Source: Ferroglobus sp.
Lineage (GTDB): Archaea; Halobacteriota; Archaeoglobi; Archaeoglobales; Archaeoglobaceae
Assembly (NCBI GenBank): GCA_015520115.1
Contig: WAQS01000248.1
Coordinates: 1 to 5,943 of the forward strand
Direction of reading: 5' to 3'
Length of the DNA stretch: 5,943 bases
The notes under the pieces are model-generated. The model saw nothing but the letters and a program-made list of their open reading frames with translations. It was not told the origin of the DNA and made no database searches. Below are positions 1 to 5,701 of this stretch, piece by piece. Position 1 is the first letter of the stretch. Every line of letters starts with the position of its first letter. A program made the translations under genes and the position numbers.

Positions 1-852
1 GACGAATTTGCTCCTCGTTTAAGCTTCTTCTTCGCCGCCGGAAATAACCTGCTTGAGGAAGTCGCTAAATTTAGAGCAGCAAGAAGGCTTTGGGCGAGAA
101 TAATGAAGGAGAGATTTAACGCAAAGAATCCAAGATCGATGATGCTTCGTTTCCACGTGCAAACAGCTGGTTGCACTCTAACTGCTCAGCAACCAGAGAA
201 CAACATAGTCAGAGTTACCCTGCAAGCTTTGGCAGCTGTGTTGGGAGGATGCCAGAGCTTGCATACGAACAGCTACGACGAAGCTTTAAGCTTGCCTACC
301 GAGAAGTCTGTGAGAATAGCTCTGAGAACGCAGCAGATAATAGCCGAGGAAAGCGGAGTTGCTGACGTGATAGATCCGCTGGGAGGTGCATATTACGTTG
401 AATGGCTTACGGACAAGATAGAGGAGGAGGCTATGAAGTACATTGAGAAGATAGACGAAATGGGTGGAGTCGTGAAAGCCATTGAAAGCGGTTACATCCA
501 GAGGGAAATACAAAAATCCGCTTACGAAAAGCAAAAAGCCATAGACAACGGAGAGCTTGTAGTCGTAGGCGTGAACAAGTACAAGATCGAAGAGGACATT
601 CAGGTGGAAATTCTCAGAGTTGATGAGAGCGTCGTTAGAAAGCAGATAGAGAGGTTAAAGAAGTTCAGGGAGAACAGAGACAAGAGGAAAGTAGAAGAGG
701 CTCTCGAAAAGCTGAAGAAAGCCGCGGAGAATCCAGACGAGAACTTAATGCCGTACTTCTTAGAGGCTGTTAGAGCTAAAGCCACACTCGGAGAGATGAC
801 CGACGCTTTGAGAGAAGTTTTTGGAGAATACAGAGCTCCTCAGATATTCTGA
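1..852 (+). CDS. Methylmalonyl-CoA mutase large (alpha) subunit, C-terminal part; 5' end outside window
   Basis: The frame is open from base 1 to the TGA at 850-852 (283 residues seen), so the gene is cut by the left edge; the ATG at 103 is internal. The enzyme interconverts methylmalonyl-CoA and succinyl-CoA with adenosylcobalamin in the cytoplasm. Visible family signatures are SFFFAAGNN (residues 8-16), [11 protein letters not shown] (25-35), [11 protein letters not shown] (51-61), [17 protein letters not shown] (84-100) and [13 protein letters not shown]. As I recall Propionibacterium shermanii numbering, the H and Q of HVQ match His328/Gln330 and the N and E of HTNSYDE match Asn366/Glu370; the 38-residue gap between that His and Asn agrees. 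The protein ends just after [15 protein letters not shown], the usual end of the catalytic subunit, so the B12-binding domain is a separate protein, as in other archaea, and is not the next gene. The residues that separate methylmalonyl- from isobutyryl-CoA mutases lie upstream, so the substrate is not fully proven. Confidence 0.93.
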   Translation, partial: DEFAPRLSFFFAAGNNLLEEVAKFRAARRLWARIMKERFNAKNPRSMMLRFHVQTAGCTLTAQQPENNIVRVTLQALAAVLGGCQSLHTNSYDEALSLPTEKSVRIALRTQQIIAEESGVADVIDPLGGAYYVEWLTDKIEEEAMKYIEKIDEMGGVVKAIESGYIQREIQKSAYEKQKAIDNGELVVVGVNKYKIEEDIQVEILRVDESVVRKQIERLKKFRENRDKRKVEEALEKLKKAAENPDENLMPYFLEAVRAKATLGEMTDALREVFGEYRAPQIF

Positions 853-1394
853 TGGACTTCACAATATTTTTTATCCCCCCAATTCTCGGAGCTTTTATCG
901 GCTACTTTACGAATTTCGTAGCGGTTAAACTGCTTTTCCACCCAAAAGAGCCTAAAAAAGTTCTTTTTCTTGAAATTCAGGGATTGATACCCTCAAGAGC
1001 GAACGAAATAGCGAAAGCAATAGTTGAGGGACTTGAAAATTTCGTAACGGAAGAGGACTTTAAAGAGCTTATTAGAAGCGCTTTGAAAAGAAGTTTGAGA
1101 AACAAGAAGAGCTATTTATCTTTTCTCGAAAGTTACGGAATACTGGACAGGCTCACAGATTACCTCTCAAAGGTTATCGACACCGGAGTTGAATACCTTT
1201 CGGACACAATAGCAAAAAACGTTGAGCTGAGGGAAATCGTGAAGAGGAAGGTTGAAGACTTTTCCTCTGAAGAAGCTGAAAAATTTATAAAGCAAGTGGC
1301 GGGAAAGGAGTTGAGGTTTATCGAGGTTTCAGGAGCTGTTCTCGGATTTTTAATTGGATGCTTGCAGTCCGTTCTTTTGCTTCTACTCCTTTGA
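852..1394 (+). CDS. DUF445 family membrane protein (short form)
   Basis: A 180-residue protein of unknown function. The N-terminus carries the DUF445 signature: a membrane segment (residues 4-28) with GAFIGYFTNFVAVKLLFHP, then GLIPSRANEIA (44-54). The middle (60-155) is charged and probably helical. The C-terminus has the family's VELREIVKRKV and KELRFIEVSGAVLGFLIGCLQ elements, followed by a hydrophobic tail ending in a run of leucines, so both ends are probably membrane-anchored with a cytoplasmic or external helical domain between them. It is about half the length of the bacterial YheB-type members as I recall them. The ATG shares its A with the TGA of the mutase gene (TGATG) and no Shine-Dalgarno is visible, so translation is probably coupled to the mutase. 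A functional link to the mutase is not evident. The 3' end overlaps the convergent methyltransferase gene by 12 bases. Confidence 0.85.
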   Translation: MDFTIFFIPPILGAFIGYFTNFVAVKLLFHPKEPKKVLFLEIQGLIPSRANEIAKAIVEGLENFVTEEDFKELIRSALKRSLRNKKSYLSFLESYGILDRLTDYLSKVIDTGVEYLSDTIAKNVELREIVKRKVEDFSSEEAEKFIKQVAGKELRFIEVSGAVLGFLIGCLQSVLLLLLL

Positions 1395-1928
1395 GCAGAG
1401 GAAAAAGTAGTGGTACTTGTAGAAATCAAACTTTTTAACATTCTTGAAAATTTCGTTAAGAACTCTTTTCATTTCCTCTTCGCCGATTCTCTCCTCAAGC
1501 GGCGGTCCAAAATCAGTTTTAACTTTTTTCCAGTCTATAACTATGACGTGCTTAGCAATTCTGCTCCACTCCAAAAGCTCTCTCCAGTTCTCAACCTCGT
1601 GCAAAACGTTGGCAAAAAGAATCAGACTGACCTCGAAGTCAAAGTCTATCGGTTTATCAGAAATTATTATCCCGACATTTTCAACTCCAAGCATTTTCAG
1701 CCTTTTTCTGAGCTTTTCAGCCATTTCTTCCTGAGCTTCTATCGCAAAAACTCTTTTGAAATGCTTCGATAATGGAACTGTGAAGTATCCGATTCCAGCT
1801 CCAAAATCCACGGCAGTATTTTTATCTTCGATAGAGCCGATAACTTCCTCAAACGGCTCTATTGGCTGAATCCTTTTCCTTTTCTCCGAAATAAGCTCTT
1901 CAGCTTTTTCAGCTTCAAATCTATGCAT
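1383..1928 (-). CDS. Class I SAM-dependent methyltransferase
   Basis: A 181-residue cytoplasmic protein. SAM-binding motif I is VDFGAGIGYFTVPLS (residues 40-54), the acidic residue that normally holds the ribose hydroxyls is E64 in FAIEAQEEM, and a motif IV-like segment is LFANVLHEV (104-112). A C-terminal strand, FYKYHYFFLCSK, is typical of UbiE/arsenite-methyltransferase-like Rossmann methyltransferases. IDWKKVKTDFGPPLEERI (131-148) is a recurrent feature of small archaeal and bacterial members. The acceptor cannot be read from the sequence. The ATG lies inside the end of the upstream CDP-alcohol phosphotransferase gene (8-base overlap) with only a weak GAAG-type site before it, so the two are co-transcribed and probably translationally coupled. 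That makes a lipid head group or polar solute a reasonable but unproven acceptor. The TAG stop falls inside the last codons of the convergent DUF445 gene. Confidence 0.85.
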   Translation of the reverse strand: MHRFEAEKAEELISEKRKRIQPIEPFEEVIGSIEDKNTAVDFGAGIGYFTVPLSKHFKRVFAIEAQEEMAEKLRKRLKMLGVENVGIIISDKPIDFDFEVSLILFANVLHEVENWRELLEWSRIAKHVIVIDWKKVKTDFGPPLEERIGEEEMKRVLNEIFKNVKKFDFYKYHYFFLCSKE

Positions 1929-2496
1929 GTTCCAACTTCTTCAAAGCGTAATATATCCTTTCCAAAGTTGTGAATGCGCTGAGCAAAGCGAGAACCCAGA
2001 GCGTTTCCGAAGGGTAGCCGAGAAGCAACCCGAGCATAACGATGACTATTCTCGTATCCCTTCCGGCTATTCCAGCTTTAAGCTTTATTCCAGTAGCTTC
2101 TGCCATAACTCTCGTGATGCTAACGCCAAAGGAGAACGTCAAAGCTAAGAATCCCTGAAACCAGTGAGCTTCCGGGTTGAGGTTTACTATGCCTATGATG
2201 ATCGCTGCATCGACGAATCTGTCAAGAACTCTGTCGATGTAGGCTCCTTTCTTCGTAACTCTTCCGCTCATTCTTGCCAAATCTCCATCAACGCAGTCGA
2301 AAATTTGAGAAACGAAAAGTACGACGACACCTTCAACGACTCTTCCAATTCCGATCAGGTAACCACTCAAAATCCCAATAAAAGCTGAAAAATACGTTAT
2401 TTTGTTTGGGTGAACGTCAAATCTCATGAGAAACTTCGCTATCGGCTTGGAAAATTTCCTGTAAATTTTTTCAGTAATAATATACTCCCAACTTAT
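1921..2496 (-). CDS. CDP-alcohol phosphotransferase, membrane enzyme (start unresolved; probable ATA at 2496, first ATG at 2427)
   Basis: An integral membrane enzyme that transfers a phospho-alcohol from a CDP-alcohol to a second alcohol. The full catalytic motif is present, D-x2-DG-x2-AR-x8-G-x3-D-x3-D, as DCVDGDLARM then GAYIDRVLDR. From the first ATG (2427) these are D44, D47, G48, A51, R52, G61, D65 and D69 of 168 residues, with about six hydrophobic segments. That ATG is a poor start: it has no ribosome site and would remove the conserved amphipathic N-terminal helix. The open frame upstream reads SISWEYIITEKIYRKFSKPI followed by AKFL, which fits the RKxSxPIxxxL...PNxIT pattern of the family. 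It runs back to a perfect GGAGGTGAT (2500-2508) but has no ATG, GTG or TTG between the in-frame TAA (2533-2535) and 2427. An ATA (2494-2496) sits 7 nt after GGAGG, giving 191 residues. The partner cytidylyltransferase is divergent. DIPP synthase, archaetidylinositol-phosphate synthase or another head-group synthase are all possible. Confidence 0.88.
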   Translation of the reverse strand: MSWEYIITEKIYRKFSKPIAKFLMRFDVHPNKITYFSAFIGILSGYLIGIGRVVEGVVVLFVSQIFDCVDGDLARMSGRVTKKGAYIDRVLDRFVDAAIIIGIVNLNPEAHWFQGFLALTFSFGVSITRVMAEATGIKLKAGIAGRDTRIVIVMLGLLLGYPSETLWVLALLSAFTTLERIYYALKKLEHA

Positions 2497-2499
2497 ACT

Positions 2500-2508
2500 A
2501 TCACCTCC
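2500..2508 (-). promoter_or_regulatory. Strong Shine-Dalgarno site of the CDP-alcohol phosphotransferase gene
   Basis: On the minus strand this reads GGAGGTGAT, a full match to the archaeal 16S rRNA 3' end. It is 72 bases upstream of the first ATG of the reading frame, far too distant to serve it, but 7 nt separate GGAGG from an in-frame ATA codon at 2494-2496. It is therefore strong evidence that translation starts near 2496. Confidence 0.75.
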
Positions 2509-2514
2509 GGTAAG

Positions 2515-2523
2515 TTTTAAATA
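2515..2523 (+). promoter_or_regulatory. TATA box of the nucleotidyltransferase gene (leaderless transcript)
   Basis: The sequence TTTTAAATA is centred about 26 bases before the ATG at 2545. No Shine-Dalgarno-like sequence lies in front of that ATG. Archaeal transcripts start about 25 bases after the TATA centre, so the mRNA probably begins at or next to the start codon and is leaderless. The opposite-strand gene needs a different TATA element; a minus-strand GTTAAATT at 2530-2537, preceded by purine-rich GGAAAGA, is a weak candidate. Confidence 0.5.
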
Positions 2524-2544
2524 AAGCAGAATTTAACTCTTTCC

Positions 2545-3291
2545 ATGCTTGCGGTCATCTTAGCAGCTGGATTCGGCTCAAGGCTTGGACATATCACTCA
2601 AAAAATTCCTAAAGCCTTAGTCTCTGTCGGAAACAAGCCTTTGCTTGTGAGGAACATCGAAGTGCTTAGGGATGAGGGCGTAACAAAGTTTGTCATAGTT
2701 ACCGGATACAAATCCGTAAAGTTGAGAAAGAGAGTTAGAAGAACCTTCCCAGAATTGAACATAGATTTCGTTCACAACTACCATTATCGAGACACCAACA
2801 ACATTTACAGCCTATACATTGCGGCTAAGGACATAAATGAGAGGTTCATAATAGTAAATTCGGACATAATATTCCACAGAGACATCCTAAGAAATCTTCT
2901 GAGAGCGGAATCAGACAACCTGACGATTTCAGTAGACTTCAGGGATGAGATAGGGGAAGAAGAAATGAAAGTCAAAATCAACAAGGACAAGGTCGTTAGG
3001 ATTAGCAAAAAAATTAAGCCCGAAGATGCGGATGGAGAGTACATAGGCTTGGCTAAAGTTAGCGATAAAGCTGTGGAAGACTTAAAGCAAGCTATAGAGG
3101 AGACTATGAGGTTAAAAGGCAAGGGAGTCTTCTATGAGGAGGCTTTTCAGCACATGATCGACAGCGGGAAAATCGTGAACTATTCTTCAACTTTAGGTTT
3201 ACCTTGGACAGAGATAGATACTCCAGACGATTTAAAATTTGCAAGGGAAGTTGTGTATCCGAAAATAGTTGAACTTGAAAGCAGAACATAA
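2545..3291 (+). CDS. Sugar/polyol-phosphate nucleotidyltransferase, probable cytidylyltransferase (IPCT/LicC-like)
   Basis: A 248-residue cytoplasmic NTP-transferase. The nucleotide-binding loop is ILAAGFGSRL (residues 5-14), followed by the PKALV lysine K23. RDTNNIYSLYIAA (82-94) is the NN-x-YSL element that I associate with inositol-1-phosphate and phosphocholine cytidylyltransferases rather than glucose-1-phosphate enzymes. NSDIIF (105-110) supplies the metal-binding D107, GEYIGLAKVS (164-173) is the substrate-side strand, and WTEIDTPDDL (221-230) holds the second metal-site D225. The length is normal for a stand-alone single-domain enzyme. The ATG is 26 bases after a TATA element and has no ribosome site. 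It is divergent from a CDP-alcohol phosphotransferase; the two domains are fused in the Archaeoglobus fulgidus IPCT/DIPPS protein, so I infer that this enzyme makes the CDP-alcohol its neighbour uses. The nucleotide and alcohol are not proven. A six-T run follows the TAA. Confidence 0.88.
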   Translation: MLAVILAAGFGSRLGHITQKIPKALVSVGNKPLLVRNIEVLRDEGVTKFVIVTGYKSVKLRKRVRRTFPELNIDFVHNYHYRDTNNIYSLYIAAKDINERFIIVNSDIIFHRDILRNLLRAESDNLTISVDFRDEIGEEEMKVKINKDKVVRISKKIKPEDADGEYIGLAKVSDKAVEDLKQAIEETMRLKGKGVFYEEAFQHMIDSGKIVNYSSTLGLPWTEIDTPDDLKFAREVVYPKIVELESRT

Positions 3292-3383
3292 GTTTTTTAT
3301 TCACAACTTCTCTAACATCTTTCGCCCTTTCCCCTCCAAGCTTTGAAGCGCAGCAAGCTGTGAGGATCTTTAAGACGGGGGAT
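3292..3383. other. Convergent intergenic region, no assignable gene
   Basis: These 92 bases separate the 3' ends of the nucleotidyltransferase (+) and the PUA gene (-). Apart from the T-run at its left end I see no promoter, tRNA or C/D-box pattern. A minus-strand frame stays open through it (see findings), but it has no good start signal and runs on antisense into the nucleotidyltransferase gene. Confidence 0.4.
3293..3298 (+). terminator. Oligo-T terminator after the nucleotidyltransferase gene
   Basis: A run of six T residues starts two bases after the TAA stop (3289-3291), in GTTTTTTATT. A short T-run without a hairpin is enough for intrinsic termination in archaea. No comparable run is seen on the minus strand for the convergent PUA gene, which ends at 3384. 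Confidence 0.45.
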
Positions 3384-3854
3384 TTACATCTTAACAACTA
3401 ATTCTTTCCAAAGCTTATCGTTGATGTGGTGAACGTTCTTTACAGCCTTTCCTTTTCCTCCAACCATTTCCGTTCCCTTGCACAAAGCAATTCCCACAGC
3501 TAACGGAGTGTATTTCTCTTCAACTACAACGTAGCAGAAATCACCTTCGTTTATTTTCTCATCAGCCTCGACGATTCCCGGCTTCATAACGTCTGCTCCG
3601 TTCAGAATGAAATTCGTTGCTCCGCTGTCGACAACCACCCTTCCCTTTTCCGGTTTAAACTTCATAACTCCGAGAACAGAGAGGTAATACTTCCCCTCGT
3701 GCTCTATCGCAAGAAATTCTCCGTCTATTAAAATTGCATTCGTTTTATCGAATTTCACGACTTCAACGTTTCCTTCAAGCTCCACTCCGGCTCTAAGTTT
3801 TATCTCTTCAAGAACTCTCTTCGCATCTTTTTTTCTGAGCATCTTCCGCTTCAT
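3384..3854 (-). CDS. PUA-domain RNA-binding protein, MCT-1-like with DUF1947-type N-terminal domain
   Basis: A 156-residue protein. The N-terminal part (about 1-68) is an alpha/beta domain of the archaeal DUF1947 type, with a basic start (MKRKMLRKKDAKRVLEEIK) and ILIDGEFLAIEHEGKYYLSV. Residues about 70-148 are a complete PUA domain: GRVVVDSGATNFILNGADVM, PGIVEAD, GDFCYVVVEEKYTPLAVGIA, and the closing GKGKAVKNVHHINDKLW. The architecture matches eukaryotic MCTS1, which works with DENR in translation reinitiation and ribosome recycling; for the archaeal family only RNA or ribosome binding is a safe inference. The start at 3854 is preferred over M5 (3842) because a minus-strand GGAGG lies 6 nt before it (3861-3865). 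It is divergent from the LSm-L37e-purF operon across 73 bases, so two RNA-related units share a promoter region. Confidence 0.88.
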   Translation of the reverse strand: MKRKMLRKKDAKRVLEEIKLRAGVELEGNVEVVKFDKTNAILIDGEFLAIEHEGKYYLSVLGVMKFKPEKGRVVVDSGATNFILNGADVMKPGIVEADEKINEGDFCYVVVEEKYTPLAVGIALCKGTEMVGGKGKAVKNVHHINDKLWKELVVKM

Positions 3855-3860
3855 TTACTC

Positions 3861-3865
3861 CCTCC
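3861..3865 (-). promoter_or_regulatory. Shine-Dalgarno site of the PUA gene
   Basis: The minus strand reads GGAGG followed by six bases and the ATG at 3854. This favours the first of the two nearby Met codons as the start. A transcript carrying it needs a TATA box further right; the minus-strand TTTTATGC at 3894-3901 is at a workable distance but is a weak match. Confidence 0.6.
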
Positions 3866-3867
3866 GA

Positions 3868-3879
3868 TATTTTTAAATA
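3868..3879 (+). promoter_or_regulatory. TATA box of the LSm-rpl37e-purF operon
   Basis: The AT-rich ATATTTTTAAAT is centred near 3873-3874, placing the predicted transcription start near 3899 and giving a 5' leader of about 29 bases that contains the GGAGGA site. The element also looks TATA-like on the minus strand, but from there transcription would begin inside the PUA coding region, so the plus-strand use is preferred. Confidence 0.55.
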
Positions 3880-3914
3880 CTCTTTAGAGAATTCTGCATA
3901 AAAGAGTTCTCAAC

Positions 3915-3920
3915 GGAGGA
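3915..3920 (+). promoter_or_regulatory. Shine-Dalgarno site of the LSm gene
   Basis: GGAGGA lies 7 nt before the ATG at 3928, a standard spacing, and fixes the start of the LSm protein. Confidence 0.7.
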
Positions 3921-3927
3921 AAGGAAA

Positions 3928-4149
3928 ATGGCAAGACCGCTTGATGTTCTCAACAGAGCTTTGAAAACTCCAGTGCTCGTAAGGCTAAAGGGAGGGAGAG
4001 AGTTTAGAGGCACGTTAGATGGGTACGACATACACATGAATCTCGTTCTCGTCGATGCGGAGGAAATTCAAAACGGGGAAGTCGTGAGAAAGCTTGGTAG
4101 CGTTGTGATAAGAGGAGATACCGTCGTCTTTGTCTCTCCTTCGCAGTGA
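3928..4149 (+). CDS. Archaeal Sm-like protein (LSm / SmAP1)
   Basis: A 73-residue single-domain protein of the normal length for archaeal Sm proteins, which assemble into ring heptamers that bind U-rich RNA and act in RNA metabolism. The Sm1 motif is [19 protein letters not shown] (residues 16-34) followed by [12 protein letters not shown]; the H and N of the IHMN loop fit the usual uridine-binding positions. The Sm2 motif is [15 protein letters not shown] (57-71), whose RG is the RNA-stacking pair. It is the first gene of the operon, with its own TATA box and GGAGGA site. Its TGA overlaps the Shine-Dalgarno sequence of rpl37e, so expression of the two is tied. LSm followed by L37e is, to my knowledge, a conserved archaeal order (Archaeoglobus fulgidus AF-Sm1 included). 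Confidence 0.95.
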   Translation: MARPLDVLNRALKTPVLVRLKGGREFRGTLDGYDIHMNLVLVDAEEIQNGEVVRKLGSVVIRGDTVVFVSPSQ

Positions 4150-4158
4150 GGTGGTTGT

Positions 4159-4338
4159 ATGTCGGATGGAACGGCTGCGATGGGTAAAAGAGGTAGGAAA
4201 ATCGTCCACATAAAGTGTAGAAGGTGTGGTAGGGTTTCGTTCCACAAAAGAAAAGGTTACTGTGCCGCCTGTGGTTTTGGAAGAAGTAGAAGATTGAGAA
4301 GCTACAACTGGGTCAAGAAGAAGAAAAATTCGTATTGA
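4159..4338 (+). CDS. rpl37e: Large-subunit ribosomal protein L37e (eL37)
   Basis: A 59-residue basic protein. It holds a C2C2 zinc ribbon, Cys20-x2-Cys23-x11-Cys35-x2-Cys38, in the segments [13 protein letters not shown] and [18 protein letters not shown], which are diagnostic of L37e in archaea and eukaryotes. The N-terminus ([14 protein letters not shown]) matches the family's GT-x2-MGKR opening. The Shine-Dalgarno GAGGTG (4148-4153) overlaps the LSm stop and is 5 nt from this ATG, which supports it over the internal Met8. The protein sits in the 50S subunit bound to 23S rRNA. One base separates its TGA from the purF ATG, so all three genes are probably one transcript with purF translated by coupling. 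Confidence 0.96.
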   Translation: MSDGTAAMGKRGRKIVHIKCRRCGRVSFHKRKGYCAACGFGRSRRLRSYNWVKKKKNSY

Positions 4339-4339
4339 G

Positions 4340-5701
4340 ATGTGTGGTATTGTAGGTGTTTACTCAGAAGACGCTCGCATAGTGCCAAAGCTTGTTTTCT
4401 ATTCCTTATTCTCCCTTCAGCATCGCGGTCAGGAGTCTGCCGGTATTGCCTCTTTTAGCGGGGAAGATTTCAAAGTCGTTAAGGGAATGGGTCTCGTTAC
4501 TGACGTCTTTAGAAACGTCGATTTTGAGAAGTTGAAGGGAAGGGTGTCTGTCGGTCATGTGAGATACTCCACGACCGGAGAAAGCGTTGTAGAGAACGCT
4601 CAACCCTTCGTCGTTAAAACGAGAGCCGGGAGTATAGCGATCGCTCACAATGGAAACCTTGTAAACTTTTTCGAATTGAGAAACGAGCTTGAGAAAGCTG
4701 GAAGCGTTTTCATAAGCACGACAGATTCAGAAGTTATTGCCCAGCTACTATCGAGACTTCTCATAAAAATGGACCTTGAAGATGCGATAATCGAACTGAC
4801 AAAAATCCTCAGAGGTAGCTATTCTCTCGTCTTCGCTGTAAACGATACCCTCGTTGCCATGCGTGATCCGTTTGCCTTTCGTCCCCTATGCTTCGGAGAG
4901 TTCAACGGGGGAGTAGTTTTCGCAAGCGAAAGCTGCGCTTTGGATACGATTGGAGCAAAGTTCGTTAGAGACTTAGAGCCGGGAGAAGCGATAATAGTTA
5001 GAGACGGCGAAATTAAGAGTGTAAAAGTTGAGAGCGAAAGAGAAGCTCACTGCGTTTTTGAATACATATACTTCGCTCGTCCAGACTCTGTGATCGATGG
5101 ACGAAACGTTTATTCCGTCAGATACAAAATCGGTCAAATTTTGGCTGAGGAGGCAAGAGTTGATGCGGATATAGTCTCTCCAATTCCCGATAGCGGAACG
5201 ACTTCAGCAATAGGTTTTGCCGAAAAAAGCGGAATAAGATATATAGAGGCGCTGATAAAAAATAGATACGTCGGCAGAACTTTCATAATGCCGGAGCAAA
5301 AGCTCAGAGAAGTTTCAGTAAGGTTGAAAGTGAACGTTTTAAGGGAAAACGTCGAAGGGAAGAGAGTTGTGCTTGTTGACGACAGCATAGTAAGGGGGAC
5401 AACGAGCAGAAAGATAGTGGATATGATCAGAAGAGCTGGAGCGAAAGAGGTTCACTTCAGAGTCGGTAGTCCACCGATAATCTCCCCCTGCTACTACGGT
5501 ATAGACATGCAAACTACTGAGGAGCTGATTGCAAGCAAGAAAACGATCGAAGAGATAAGAAAAGAAATTGGAGCGGATTCGTTAGCATACCTCTCTTTAG
5601 AGGGGTTGATAAAAGCCATCGGGATGAAAAAAGAAAAGCTTTGTTTGGCGTGCTTAACCGGAGAGTATCCAGTGAAGGGGGAGTTTTGTTTTAAGTGTTG
5701 A
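4340..5701 (+). CDS. purF: Amidophosphoribosyltransferase (glutamine PRPP amidotransferase), Fe-S type
   Basis: Catalyses the first committed step of purine synthesis: PRPP plus glutamine gives 5-phosphoribosylamine. The protein has 453 residues and is complete. The N-terminal Ntn glutaminase domain starts directly with Met-Cys, so the nucleophile Cys2 is exposed by Met removal alone, without the longer propeptide known in Bacillus subtilis. Glutamine-site elements are HVRYSTTG (R75), HNGNL (N104) and TTDSE (D129). The C-terminal phosphoribosyltransferase domain has IPDSG (282-286), NRYVGRTFI (308-316) and the PRPP loop VVLVDDSIVRGTTS (343-356). Cysteines C238 (EAHC), C384 (SPC), C435 and C438 (CLAC) fit the four ligands of the Bacillus-type 4Fe-4S cluster, which the E. 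coli enzyme lacks. The start is one base after the rpl37e stop with no good ribosome site. A T-run and a CRISPR array follow. Confidence 0.97.
   Translation: MCGIVGVYSEDARIVPKLVFYSLFSLQHRGQESAGIASFSGEDFKVVKGMGLVTDVFRNVDFEKLKGRVSVGHVRYSTTGESVVENAQPFVVKTRAGSIAIAHNGNLVNFFELRNELEKAGSVFISTTDSEVIAQLLSRLLIKMDLEDAIIELTKILRGSYSLVFAVNDTLVAMRDPFAFRPLCFGEFNGGVVFASESCALDTIGAKFVRDLEPGEAIIVRDGEIKSVKVESEREAHCVFEYIYFARPDSVIDGRNVYSVRYKIGQILAEEARVDADIVSPIPDSGTTSAIGFAEKSGIRYIEALIKNRYVGRTFIMPEQKLREVSVRLKVNVLRENVEGKRVVLVDDSIVRGTTSRKIVDMIRRAGAKEVHFRVGSPPIISPCYYGIDMQTTEELIASKKTIEEIRKEIGADSLAYLSLEGLIKAIGMKKEKLCLACLTGEYPVKGEFCFKC

Noticed and set aside
103..105. ATG at 103 as the start of the mutase gene
   Set aside because: The frame is open to the window edge and residues upstream of this Met ([18 protein letters not shown]) are conserved family sequence, so the Met is internal.
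1410..1772. Plus-strand open frames opposite the methyltransferase
   Set aside because: They are antisense to a gene with clear SAM-binding motifs, lack family signatures and start signals, and have composition expected of a shadow frame.
2164..2388. Plus-strand open frame opposite the CDP-alcohol phosphotransferase
   Set aside because: The minus strand carries the intact catalytic DG...AR...G...D...D motif; the plus-strand peptide has no recognisable domain.
2425..2427. ATG at 2427 (minus) as the true start of the CDP-alcohol phosphotransferase
   Set aside because: It has no ribosome site and would delete the conserved N-terminal helix that is visibly encoded upstream; it is kept only as a fallback start.
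3292..3383. Possible small RNA or hairpin (AGCTT ... AAGCT) in the convergent gap
   Set aside because: The stem is only five base pairs with an 11-base loop, no promoter or C/D box is visible, and such short inverted repeats are expected by chance.
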